Numbered from the stretch's first letter, positions 9,416 through 17,193 are shown. The stretch is DNA of 21,711 nucleotides from Ophiothrix spiculata (GCA_000969725.1 JXSR01S008852.1), one strand, 5' to 3'. Notes: a model not told the origin generated them from the letters alone. Numbers and translations: made by a program.

Positions 9416-9901
9416 TTTAGCATACAATTTTTTCATTTCTATGTGTGTGAGATCGGTGATGTTGTATGGCAGGGCGACGTGGTGTCTGAGCGAAAATGAG
9501 ATGGGATTTTGAGAAGGGTGGAGGGAGCGATGATAAGATCGATTTGTGGTGTGAAGTTGAGGGATAGGAAAATGACTGAGGACTTGATGCAGATGTTGGG
9601 TGTGACAGTTTGGCGAAGGCGAATAGTGTGTGGGCATGTGCTGAGGAAGGATGAAGGGCATGTTCTTAGAAGGGCCCTTGATTTATTGTTGGGTGGTTTG
9701 AGGAGAGGGCGACCGAAGAAGACTTGGAGGATGCAGGTGGAGGAGGAGAGTAAGAGGGTTGGGTTAGGAAGGGAGGATGTGTTGAATCGGGTGAGGTGGG
9801 AGGAGGGAGTGAGGGTGGTTGCCGCGAGTGTGAGGTGAATCTGGCCACCTCCGTGATGGGGATAAAACCGGATTTAAAATCTTGGCTTACTACTACTACT
9901 A
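9416..9901 (+). mobile_element. 5'-truncated LINE with (TAC)n tail and target duplication
   Basis: The insertion is bracketed by the 10-bp direct repeat 'catgtggcgc' at 9406-9415 and 9902-9911. It holds the C-terminal coding end of a LINE polyprotein, a 3' UTR of about 50 bases containing 'ataaaaccggatttaaaa', and a terminal (TAC)5 at 9888-9902. Microsatellite tails of this type are known in RTE-like and related LINE clades. Its much higher G content on the plus strand sets it apart from its AT-rich surroundings. It is a dead copy: no reverse transcriptase or endonuclease domain remains, and one frameshift is visible. Confidence 0.85.
9441..9838 (+). pseudogene. LINE polyprotein, C-terminal fragment downstream of the reverse transcriptase
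   Basis: The main frame (about 9509-9838, about 110 residues) contains the conserved C-terminal signature of non-LTR retrotransposons: ICGVKLRDR, then a WRRRIVCGHVLRKDEG segment matching the family pattern RxxRWxGHVxRxD, then RRGRPKKTW, then a helical tail with GLGREDVLNRVRWEE resembling GLxxxxAxDRxxWR. Upstream, 9459-9506 in another frame reads VMLYGRATWCLSENEMG, the usual VxLYGSETWxL motif, so a frameshift lies near 9506-9510. The stop is at 9836-9838. In intact elements this region follows the reverse transcriptase and thumb. RTE-like affinity is likely but not proven. This is not a host gene. Confidence 0.85.
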
Positions 9902-9945
9902 CATGTGGCGCATTGTAAGAACTAGTTGAGAACCCCTCATCTCTC

Positions 9946-10203
9946 CTCTTTTGATTGTTCCCTTTCCTCTAACAAAACAAGCAAGGCCCCACTAGATAGC
10001 TTGCCTTTAAGTCACTGCATTAATATTTCTGTCATAGGAAATCCCCAAGCGTAATGTTCAAATCAGCATTTCATAACTATTGGGATACAATACACTACTG
10101 CGGTCATGATAAACACTTCCACATCAATATTCACAACTTAGGGATTTCACAAGCTGGATATGCAAAGGCGCAAAAACATATTGGAATTCTTTGTACAAGG
10201 TCT
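9946..10203 (+). repeat. Block A, copy 1
   Basis: This block aligns in the same orientation with about 12107-12370. Shared runs include 'aagtcactgcatt', 'atgttcaaatcagcatttca', 'gggatacaat', 'acatcaatattcacaactt' and 'ggatatgca'. Identity is about 75 percent by eye, with indels. It begins just after the hAT-like MITE. No coding frame is conserved between copies. Confidence 0.8.
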
Positions 10204-10250
10204 AGATGACCTTTTAATGTGACTGTGAAATACAATACCTAACTTTCCTT

Positions 10251-10460
10251 AGTTACTGTGTTATTTCACACAGAAATCAGTAATTGTTTGGATGAACATC
10301 TTCATCTCCTGCTTAGGCCCTGTGAACCTCTACAGCCTACAGGTAAAGATCCTGCCACACTTGTGCTTTCAGTTTTCCAAACCCGCTTTGACTGGGTCTA
10401 CAACTATTTCATTTATCTGCCTAGAAGATGCTTACATGAGAGTATCAATTCATGGTGAGG
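10251..10460 (+). repeat. Block B, copy 1
   Basis: Aligns with about 11762-11985 in the same orientation: 'gttactgtg' followed by 'attcac' or 'atttcac', 'gaaatcag', 'gtgctttcag' versus 'gtgttttcag', 'ttcatttatctgcctag' versus 'tttatttctctgcctag', and 'gagtatcaatt'. In this copy B follows A, whereas on the far side of the gap B precedes A. Confidence 0.7.
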
Positions 10461-10570
10461 CCGGGTGGTGAGGGGATGGCTGGTAAACAATGACACATAT
10501 GACTTTTTGTTTTGAAGCAAGAATGACAATGCTTAACCTGTGTTTAACTCCTGTGGGGCACTCAATTCAA

Positions 10571-10893
10571 GGTATGTCAGGCGGGAAGCTTAAATGGGGG
10601 TCAAGTAAACTGATTCAATTTTGGTAGGTATGTCAGACGGGAAGCGCTGAAATGGGGGTCAAGTAAACTGATTCTCTGTAAAAAAAAAATGGATCTTTGT
10701 AAATGATTTTGGGGGGTCTAGTGAACTGAAATTTTGACAAAAAATAGCCTCCTGAACTGAAAATTTTCCCATTTCCGGAGCAATTTTTGCAGTTTAAGTT
10801 ATTTTTCCTCAAAAACAGGGTCTAAAGAACTGAATCACGCTGAAAATGGGGGTCTATTGAGCAGCCTAGCGGCCTGAAAATGGGGGTCTTGAC
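10571..10893 (+). repeat. Minisatellite built on 'tgggggtc', next to the gap
   Basis: Two units of 56-bp period start at 10571 and 10627 with 'ggtatgtcag', then 'cgggaagc', then 'aatgggggtcaagtaaactg'. More degenerate units follow, each marked by 'gggggtct' or 'gggtcta' and by 'gaactgaa' (near 10710, 10755, 10825, 10845 and 10885). The array runs into the N gap, and repeat collapse during assembly is the likely reason for the gap. Open frames across this region are artefacts of N being read as codons. Confidence 0.8.
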
Positions 10894-11593
10894 NNNNNNN
10901 NNNNNNNNNNNNNNNNNNNNNNNNNNNNNNNNNNNNNNNNNNNNNNNNNNNNNNNNNNNNNNNNNNNNNNNNNNNNNNNNNNNNNNNNNNNNNNNNNNNN
11001 NNNNNNNNNNNNNNNNNNNNNNNNNNNNNNNNNNNNNNNNNNNNNNNNNNNNNNNNNNNNNNNNNNNNNNNNNNNNNNNNNNNNNNNNNNNNNNNNNNNN
11101 NNNNNNNNNNNNNNNNNNNNNNNNNNNNNNNNNNNNNNNNNNNNNNNNNNNNNNNNNNNNNNNNNNNNNNNNNNNNNNNNNNNNNNNNNNNNNNNNNNNN
11201 NNNNNNNNNNNNNNNNNNNNNNNNNNNNNNNNNNNNNNNNNNNNNNNNNNNNNNNNNNNNNNNNNNNNNNNNNNNNNNNNNNNNNNNNNNNNNNNNNNNN
11301 NNNNNNNNNNNNNNNNNNNNNNNNNNNNNNNNNNNNNNNNNNNNNNNNNNNNNNNNNNNNNNNNNNNNNNNNNNNNNNNNNNNNNNNNNNNNNNNNNNNN
11401 NNNNNNNNNNNNNNNNNNNNNNNNNNNNNNNNNNNNNNNNNNNNNNNNNNNNNNNNNNNNNNNNNNNNNNNNNNNNNNNNNNNNNNNNNNNNNNNNNNNN
11501 NNNNNNNNNNNNNNNNNNNNNNNNNNNNNNNNNNNNNNNNNNNNNNNNNNNNNNNNNNNNNNNNNNNNNNNNNNNNNNNNNNNNNNNNNNNNN
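10894..11593. other. Assembly gap, 700 N
   Basis: An exact run of 700 N. The true length may differ. The left edge is in the minisatellite and the right edge is inside a SINE, so at least the tRNA-like head of that SINE is probably hidden here. Confidence 0.99.
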
Positions 11594-11763
11594 ACTTGCC
11601 TCATTGACTCGGGCACATTGGGGAGCTGTTTAGAGAGAGTATCACAACCATTGGCTCCAAGTGGCCTAGTGTACGGTAATATAGTTTTGATGATTCCCTT
11701 GTTATGTCATAACAATAATAATGTCCAGCACTTTGTAACCTCTGAAAAAAGCATGCTCTCATA
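11594..11763 (+). mobile_element. SINE, plus strand, copy 2, head lost in the gap
   Basis: The segment 'attgactcgggcacattggggagctgt' corresponds in two parts to 'gacccaagcgtattgggg' and 'agctgttgag' of the minus-strand SINE at 6365-6695. It ends with 'aacaataataatg', then 'cagcactttgtaacctctg' and 'aaaaaagc', a decayed form of the GCGCTTTGTAACC tail used by that SINE group. Similarity is partial, and the family assignment rests on order and motif content. Confidence 0.6.
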
Positions 11764-11985
11764 AGTTACTGTGGTTATTCACAACGAAATCAGCTGTTTA
11801 GGACCAATTCTAGAAATGAAATCATCATTCCATGCTTAAACTGGCAAGGTAATCCGAACCCTCAGTAGGAAAAACTTGTGAAAATGCCAGTGTTTTCAGT
11901 ATGTCATACCAGCTTTGAGTTTGTCTGAACTATTTTATTTCTCTGCCTAGAATGCACTTTACAAGAGTGTATCAATTTATGGCCG
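11762..11985 (+). repeat. Block B, copy 2
   Basis: Counterpart of 10251-10460, starting 'agttactgtggttattcac' and ending 'agagtgtatcaatttatgg'. The middle is the most diverged part. It directly follows the SINE tail and is followed by spacer X (about 11990-12106), which also recurs downstream. Confidence 0.7.
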
Positions 11986-12106
11986 GGACTATTAGAAAAT
12001 TTGGGGAGGTAAAATCTGTAAGCTGACCAAAGCTCCACACTAGCTTCTGTATTTCATTTTTAGGGGGATTACTCCAGATATGGCGGAGTGGCTAATCTAT
12101 CCCTTA

Positions 12107-12370
12107 TTTTTGATTGCTCTCCTCTCTTTAACAAAACAAACAAGGCCTCACTATAGTTTGCCGTAAGTCACTGCATTGATGTTTCTGTAAAAGGAAATTC
12201 CCGGGTGCGATGTTCAAATCAGCATTTCATAACTTGGGATACAATGCACTTCTGCTCAAATCATGTTACTTACACATCAATATTCACAACTTGAGGGATT
12301 TCGAGGATTGGATATGCATAGGCATGAAGACCTGTCAGAATTCAAAGAACCAGGCGTCAATGAACTCTTT
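12107..12370 (+). repeat. Block A, copy 2
   Basis: Counterpart of 9946-10203. It ends in 'ggcgtcaatgaactct', which is repeated in the third copy at about 12567-12582. The spacer X preceding it ('ttggggaggt', then 'agctccacactagctt') recurs at about 12421-12465 as 'gggggaggtt' then 'agctccatactagctt'. The local order is therefore B, X, A, X, partial A. Confidence 0.8.
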
Positions 12371-12420
12371 AACAAAAAGCTAACCATGTTTAAAAACATG
12401 TTTGTTTTTGTTTTTTTAAA

Positions 12421-12595
12421 TAGGGGGAGGTTAAACTAGTATTTAGCTCCATACTAGCTTATTAACATCAACAGAGCTATGTTAAATACATATACATCAA
12501 TATTCACAACTTGGGGAATTCGTGGACTGGATATGCTTCGGCATGAAAAACTATTGAAATTCAAAAGGCGTCAATGAACTCTCTAATATGAGAAG
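12421..12595 (+). repeat. Spacer X plus partial block A, copy 3
   Basis: Block A here retains only its 3' part, starting 'acatcaatattcacaactt' at about 12494. It is offset 220 bp from the same motif at 12274. Loss of the first half of A gives a shortened tandem unit. A small palindrome around 'catgtttaaaaacatg' lies just upstream near 12387. Confidence 0.7.
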
Positions 12596-12728
12596 TTAAT
12601 GAGCCATACAAACATATAAATTAGCATGTTTCTTTACAGTTGAATTCACTCCATTTGCTCGTTAAAAAGATGATTCCAGCTTTTTCGGCCTGCAAGTATT
12701 ACATTTCTCTTCATGCAAGATGCTTTAT

Positions 12729-13125
12729 TATATGTGGACCGCCGCGGCAAAAGGGTGCTGTAGCATATCTGATGTATGCTATTTGTATGCATCAGATATG
12801 CTACAATGAGCAACATGTAGGAGCCGACAACTGCACCCTATTGCCGCGGCGGGACACATATGTGATGGCTCACCCGGAAAGGGGGGGGGGGTGACTTTGC
12901 AGATGATATCATTTTGATTTTACCAATTCATCTGTTGCAGCATTTTCTTAGCTTTAAAATGACACCTTATTTGTTGAAATTGATCATGGCGATCAAATTT
13001 TACAACAGAAAATCTGCTGGAAATTCATATTATTGTCTTTATTTTTTGCTGCATATTTTCACCTGTTTATTGAAAAGTGTTCTGTCTCAAAGTCCCCATT
13101 TTCAGGGGCGAATCATCACATATAT
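12729..13125 (+). mobile_element. MITE family M, copy 2, with a nested hairpin element
   Basis: The sequence from about 12858 to 13125 aligns with the reverse complement of 4645-4909, so this copy is in the opposite orientation. Shared landmarks are 'gtgatggctcac', a G run, 'ttttgcagatgatatca' or its equivalent, 'catctgttgc', 'aaattgatca', 'caaattttacaacagaaaat' and 'ttttcacctgttt'. Identity is about 85 to 88 percent by eye. The right end is 'atcatcacatatata'. The left terminus appears split by a hairpin element: 'atatgtg' occurs both at 12730-12736 and at 12858-12864. Without the insert, this copy would be about 270 bp. Confidence 0.8.
12735..12856. mobile_element. GC-rich hairpin element, 122 bp
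   Basis: The left arm tggaccgccgcggcaa plus aagggtgc (12735-12758) is inverted at 12833-12856 with three mismatches in 24. Inside, a second pair of 15-bp arms, 'gtagcatatctgatg' (12760-12774 and 12790-12804), is perfect. Nearly the whole element can fold on itself, with an asymmetric 28-base piece at 12805-12832. The flanking 'atatgtg' direct repeat suggests a 5- to 8-bp target duplication made on insertion into the left end of MITE M copy 2. The CCGCGG core contrasts with the AT-rich surroundings. Confidence 0.75.
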
Positions 13126-13170
13126 AATGTTTCTTTTGTTTACATTGTTTTTTATTTTGTGTTGTTTGTA

Positions 13171-13502
13171 TTAGGCCAAAGAAAATAAATGGTCTGTCTC
13201 AGCTTCCCGCGTGCATAGCTTTTAAAAATCCAAATTTTGCGCATTTCTTTTTTTTTTTAAGGTTTTAGAGAGATTTTCAGTTTTTTCATCTTTTTTTCCT
13301 ACTACTGGAAAAAAAAAATTATATAAACGGCCGCGAAGCTACCGCTAAAAAAAAAAAAAGGGCCCAAAAAAGCAAAAAAAAAAAATTACGGGGTATTTCC
13401 GCATCCGCGTAGCCCTTTTTTACTAAAAAACAAACAAATGCAAAGCGCTTAGGGTTTTGACCTTAAGTAAGCTGTGACAGAGTTCTTTTTTTTTTGGCCT
13501 TA
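13171..13502. mobile_element. TAAGGCC-family element, copy 1, 332 bp
   Basis: The left end 'ttaggccaaagaaaataaa' and then 'tctgtctcagctt' is inverted at the right end as 'aagctgtgacagagttc', a T run and 'ggcctta'. Both ends are flanked by TA (13169-13170 and 13503-13504), consistent with a TA target duplication. The interior carries long A and T runs and short GC islands such as 'cggccgcg' and 'tccgcatccgcg'. No coding capacity. Two more copies lie at 17196-17455 and 19095-19644. Confidence 0.75.
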
Positions 13503-13504
13503 TA

Positions 13505-14261
13505 TTGTAGTTTTATGGAAATAAAGTTGGTTATGATATTTTAGTACCACATCTTAAATTTAAAACATCTTCTTTCTCAAAAATGACATCATTATAATTC
13601 TCTTGCTTTACGTGTCAATCCCCCCTTCCGACTGCTTTCCATCTAAGCGCATATCAATGATTGAAACCTGCTTGTTGAAAGCTTATGTGATTAAATCTGG
13701 TCTAAAATTTGTGTTGAGTATGCACTTACAGATATCTTCTCTTTTGAATACCCTAATTCAGGACTAAAGGAAAAAAAAACACTTGGAAGAAATAGAGCCA
13801 TTTTTATTTCATTAAATGTTGAAAAGGACTTCGTTTATTGGAGTAGAATATTATAGCTTTTCCAGACCTGAAACTGGATCTTCAAGATCCAGAGAGAGCT
13901 GAAAACAGTAAAATTCTACACCAAAGAGCTTAATTTTGGTTGATTTACCAAGAAAAAGAGCTGAAAAGTGTGATAAAAAGAGCTGAAATCAGCTTTCCTT
14001 GCAGCTCAAAAAAATGGGCCTTCAGGATTTTACACACTTTTTACAGGTGTCTAAAATGTTTCACTCCCTATAGTCTCACTATACTGCATTTCATAGCTGA
14101 TGATTTTATTTTTCTCTTTCAAATTTTGTTCTTTTTCAGTTTAATTTAGACCATTTTGAGGCTTCGTCATCACTTTCAGGTGTGCAAACGGATTTCCAAA
14201 ACAACAACATAAGATGCGTGCAACATTTTTCTTTGAAAGAACAGACTGAAACATTCAGATA
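13505..14261. other. No gene seen; short imperfect repeats only
   Basis: Near 13900-14000 the phrase 'agagctgaaaa' recurs three or four times, and 'ctggatcttcaagatccag' at 13874-13892 is a hairpin with 9-bp arms and a 1-base loop. There is no exon-like segment. Confidence 0.45.
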
Positions 14262-14327
14262 ATAGGGAAAATAGGATCGATTGATTTGCTATTTTAATAG
14301 CAAATCAATCAATCCTATTTTCCCTAT
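14262..14327. repeat. 66-bp near-perfect palindrome
   Basis: The 32-base arms 14262-14293 and 14296-14327 differ at one position and are separated by two bases (TT). The arms start 'atagggaaaatagga' and meet at 'gctatt' and 'aatagc'. Almost complete self-complementarity with no loop is typical of palindromes formed by end-to-end inversion or of very small foldback elements. No target duplication is obvious. It could form a cruciform or a long RNA hairpin if transcribed. Confidence 0.9.
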
Positions 14328-15066
14328 ATTTTCTTTATAGCTAACTTAAAAGTTATAGCTATAAATATTTCTATATGCCTTTTTTATCATTTAATGTCCA
14401 CTAAGTATGTCAACGTAACCCTGGTTTAAACTGGGAACGTGACCCTGTATGCCATAGATATGCAGGCCCCCTTCCAATCTCATCGGACTTGTAGTTTGTC
14501 ATGAGTGACAAGCTTAGGCTTGTACGTGACAACAACTCTAATCAGATCAAGTTAAAAAATACTACGTAATAAAATATGATCACTAGGAGAACTTTGGAAT
14601 ATCATCATTGAGTTCACTGGGGGCAATTCAGAATCAATTATTCACACATATTTAGGAAGTTAAGTTTTTATTACATTGAAACCAAATTAAATATATGTAA
14701 TGTCTTGAAGCCAAACAAGTACTGATCAATTATTCATAGGTTTTAAAGTTCATGATACTTTTTAAAAGGCTTCAAGGAATTTATGGCAAGTCTCATTACA
14801 GTCGTCTACAGTATGAAATGAGCACAGCTTATATCATATTTACTCTCTCTTTAACGAACCTTAATGATTCATAGAATGAAAAGTAATGCAATATTTGGAT
14901 AATTTAGTGGAAACATGTCTGTTGAACTTGAACTACATGTTCATCTCTAGTGTTTTGATAGGATTTGTCCATTTTTTTAATTACTTTGTAATCTAATCAA
15001 TCACCTTAGAACAAATGTTTGACGTGTTTCATTTGATTCGAACAAATTTATGAATAACATTGACTA
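14328..15066. other. No gene seen
   Basis: AT-rich DNA with a minor hairpin near 14338 ('tatagctaac' and 'gttatagcta') and no recognisable element or coding segment. Confidence 0.4.
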
Positions 15067-15335
15067 AAGGCGAATTCATACTCGGCCTCCAAACAAAATT
15101 TTTCTGGTCGTGACGTCACCAAACATTTGCCATCGAACTTAAACTATGAACAGGTAGCAAACATTTGGTCCAATGTATATTGGCAATTCAATAACATGTG
15201 CAATCTAGCGCGAAATTTTTTTGGTCTCAACTCGATGTTGAAGTTATTTTGTTTGGAGTCACTCGTCATTTTGACATCACGACCAAATGTTTGGTAGGAA
15301 AAATTTTGTTTGGAGGCCGACTATGATTTGACCTT
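15067..15335. mobile_element. TIR element, 269 bp
   Basis: The left end AAGGCGAATTCATACTCGG and the reverse complement of the right end AAGGTCAAATCATAGTCGG match at 15 of 19 bases. The next segment, 'cctccaaacaaaatttttc', is perfectly inverted, and 'ggtcgtga' then 'gtca' follow in both arms. 'ccaaacattt' or close variants recur inside. The left arm contains the palindrome TGACGTCA at 15111-15118, which is a CREB/ATF consensus by sequence only. No open frame is present. The target duplication is unclear, with a degenerate TA or TAA at most. Confidence 0.8.
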
Positions 15336-15640
15336 AACTGTAGTGAAATATGTGACACAATTTACTAGCAACTAATCGTATTGATCACAACGACCTATAG
15401 AAAAAACGGTAATTAGTTATTTATCACACATGTACTTTTACATGGATTATGATTACCTTGGCTGATAACATTGAAATACACAATAATGATGGGATACATG
15501 TGCGTTGTTTAAGATTGATCAATAAATAATTCCCACACGTAGTAAAAGATCATTCACTCACACAAAACCAACCTATCTCTGCCTACCACATAGTCCAAGC
15601 ATTTTAATACGACCATCTCAGTTTAATGGGTGTTTTATTC
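15336..15640. other. No gene seen
   Basis: AT-rich spacer between the 269-bp TIR element and the inverted repeat that starts at 15641. No structure recognised. Confidence 0.4.
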
Positions 15641-16077
15641 ATAATTGTGACGCAGTATGTCAAAACCAGGCACAATTGGGCAGGAGATGAAATTTGAGTT
15701 CATTGTAAAATATCAAAACAGAGGTATTTTGCTTCGCATTGCTTTTTGTTTCATCTCAATTGATCACTGCTAACTGAAGTTATGGAATTTTGAAGTTTGA
15801 CTTTCCAAAATGTTCAAAATAAGAAAAAGCCCATAAAATAAAGAAAATAATAAAGAAATATAAACGTATATAAAAGAAATGTCTGTCAATTTTATTTTTT
15901 TTTACCAATGGAATTTTACTTTCAAATTTTCACAACATGTTTGTACCATAGCTAGACACACAAATTTGTAAAAAACTCAGTTTGGATAAAAATCAGCCTT
16001 CACCTCATTTTGGCCTCTTTCTCCATTTAGAACCTTGCCCAATTGTGCCTGGTTTTGACATGCTGCGTCACAATTAT
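15641..16077. repeat. Inverted repeat with 42-bp arms, 41 identical
   Basis: Arm 15641-15682 (starting 'ataattgtgacgcag') is inverted at 16036-16077 with a single difference. The pair is separated by 353 bp, and the inner flanks do not match clearly. The very high identity contrasts with the decayed repeats nearby. The right arm lies directly against the dispersed repeat copy at 16078. A 74-codon minus-strand open frame (15977-16201) crosses the right arm. The same peptide run, NCDA(V/A)CQNQAQLG, can be read from both arms simply because the DNA is duplicated. Confidence 0.85.
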
Positions 16078-16217
16078 ATCCCTCAATAAGAATGGAATCA
16101 ACAACCAGCGCAACCAAATTTTCATTGGCAGAATCATATTCAAATTTAAGGGCATAAAAGTGCACAGCAGCATCAACAACTAAATAATTCTGGCAGTACA
16201 TGTATGATCAATATTTG
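16078..16217 (-). repeat. Dispersed repeat D, copy 1
   Basis: Shares 'tcaataag' and 'ggaatcaa' at one end, and 'aagtgcacag', 'aattctggcag' and 'atcaatattt' at the other, with copies at 18789-19008 and 21056-21279. This copy is shorter and lacks the 'ctagtccgctaattgga' end. The strand is arbitrary and was chosen because the longest shared open reading is on the minus strand. Confidence 0.6.
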
Positions 16218-16409
16218 TAGGTACAAATGAAACTCACACCATCAAATGGTTGACCTCATAGTACTTTCAACAAGGGTGTGCAAAAACCTTCAATTTCATA
16301 GAAGAATCTGGTAAATCATTCTCTTTGACCTGATATGCAATTACAATTTCATAAATATATTAAAAAACATAAAATCTGATAATCTATGAAAATAATAATT
16401 ACATACAAT

Positions 16410-16637
16410 CCCTGGAAAAAAATCGAGTACAATTCTAGTACAAATCGAGTACATTTCTAGTACAAGATCGGAATGTGCACATTGTTTGAGTACACTTTAA
16501 GTACAATTCTAGTACAAATTGTTTGTTAATAAATACAAACAATTTGTACTAGAAATGTACTTAAAGTGTACTCAAATGATGTTCCAAATGTGCACATTCC
16601 AATCTTGTACTAGAATTGTATTCGATTTTCTCCAGGG
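16410..16637. mobile_element. Foldback MITE with phased GTAC motifs, 228 bp
   Basis: The ends CCCTGGA... and ...TCCAGGG are inverted, and almost the entire element folds around a centre near 16525 ('taataaat'). The left arm carries a 22-bp tandem duplication of 'cgagtacaattctagtac'-type sequence that the right arm lacks. The right arm in turn has about 10 extra bases ('tggaacatca' when read on the left-arm strand). The tetranucleotide GTAC recurs at exact 11-bp steps within each arm. No coding content is present, and no certain target duplication is seen (AT-rich flanks). Confidence 0.85.
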
Positions 16638-17193
16638 ATAATTATACATAACATAAATCTACAAATAGCATCATAGTTAAACACAGGTTACTTTCTTGAA
16701 TTTTGTTTTTAAATTCATCTTCTTATTTTACATCTAATTAGCATTTACCATGGCAACCAATCAACCAATATACAATTCAAATGATGGAAAGTACATTGAT
16801 CCACCTAATTTACACTAAAACTGCAATTATTACAAAGTTGCTGACATAAAAATAGATCTTTATATCCAAATTCAGAACTAATCATGAGCTATCATGGTTT
16901 GATAAAATATCAAATTTACGACAGAAATTCATTACAATAAAGTTGTTGGGGACAGACATTTGAGTAGTTCTTATACTGTGCAATTTAGATGAAACAATTC
17001 AATTCATTTCTTTTGTCATATATCCAATCCAATTATTCATGCTAAGTGTATTTTAAAAATGGTATTTTATATATTATTTGCAATAGTTTTGAATTATTTT
17101 TTTTCAGTCTGTAATATTTCCATATTTAAGATGCTTATATGTAAAATTAATTTTAATTTACATCTAATAAGCATTTACCATGGAAACCAATTT
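16638..17193. other. No gene; contains a 35-bp direct repeat
   Basis: The 35-bp segments 16727-16761 and 17157-17191 are direct copies with two differences and share the core 'gcatttaccatgg'. They flank 395 bp of otherwise unassigned AT-rich DNA. The second copy ends two bases before the TA that flanks the next element. 'taccatggcaac' in the first copy resembles an RFX X-box, but this is only a sequence resemblance. Confidence 0.7.

Larger units (their letters stand above)
9306..9938. mobile_element. hAT-like MITE split by a LINE insertion
   Basis: The left end cagggattctaatctag (9306-9322) pairs with the reverse complement of the right end, gaggggttctcaactag (9922-9938), 13 of 17 bases. CAGGGGTTCTCAAC is a typical hAT terminus. 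A subterminal GCGCC is also inverted (near 9331 and 9908). Removing the LINE and one copy of its 10-bp target duplication leaves an element of roughly 135 to 140 bp. No intact 8-bp target duplication is visible, so the element is old. Confidence 0.6.

Noticed and set aside
9347-9848. Minus-strand open frames opposite the LINE fragment
   Set aside because: They are shadows of the plus-strand LINE coding frame, which carries the recognisable RGRPKKTW and GHVxR motifs.
10822-11764. Long open frames on both strands across the gap
   Set aside because: They consist almost entirely of N read as codons; only short stretches at the edges are real sequence.
15977-16201. 74-codon minus-strand open frame as a host exon or small protein
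   Set aside because: It lies across an inverted-repeat arm and dispersed repeat D, has no family motif, and its similarity to other D copies is not of the coding type.
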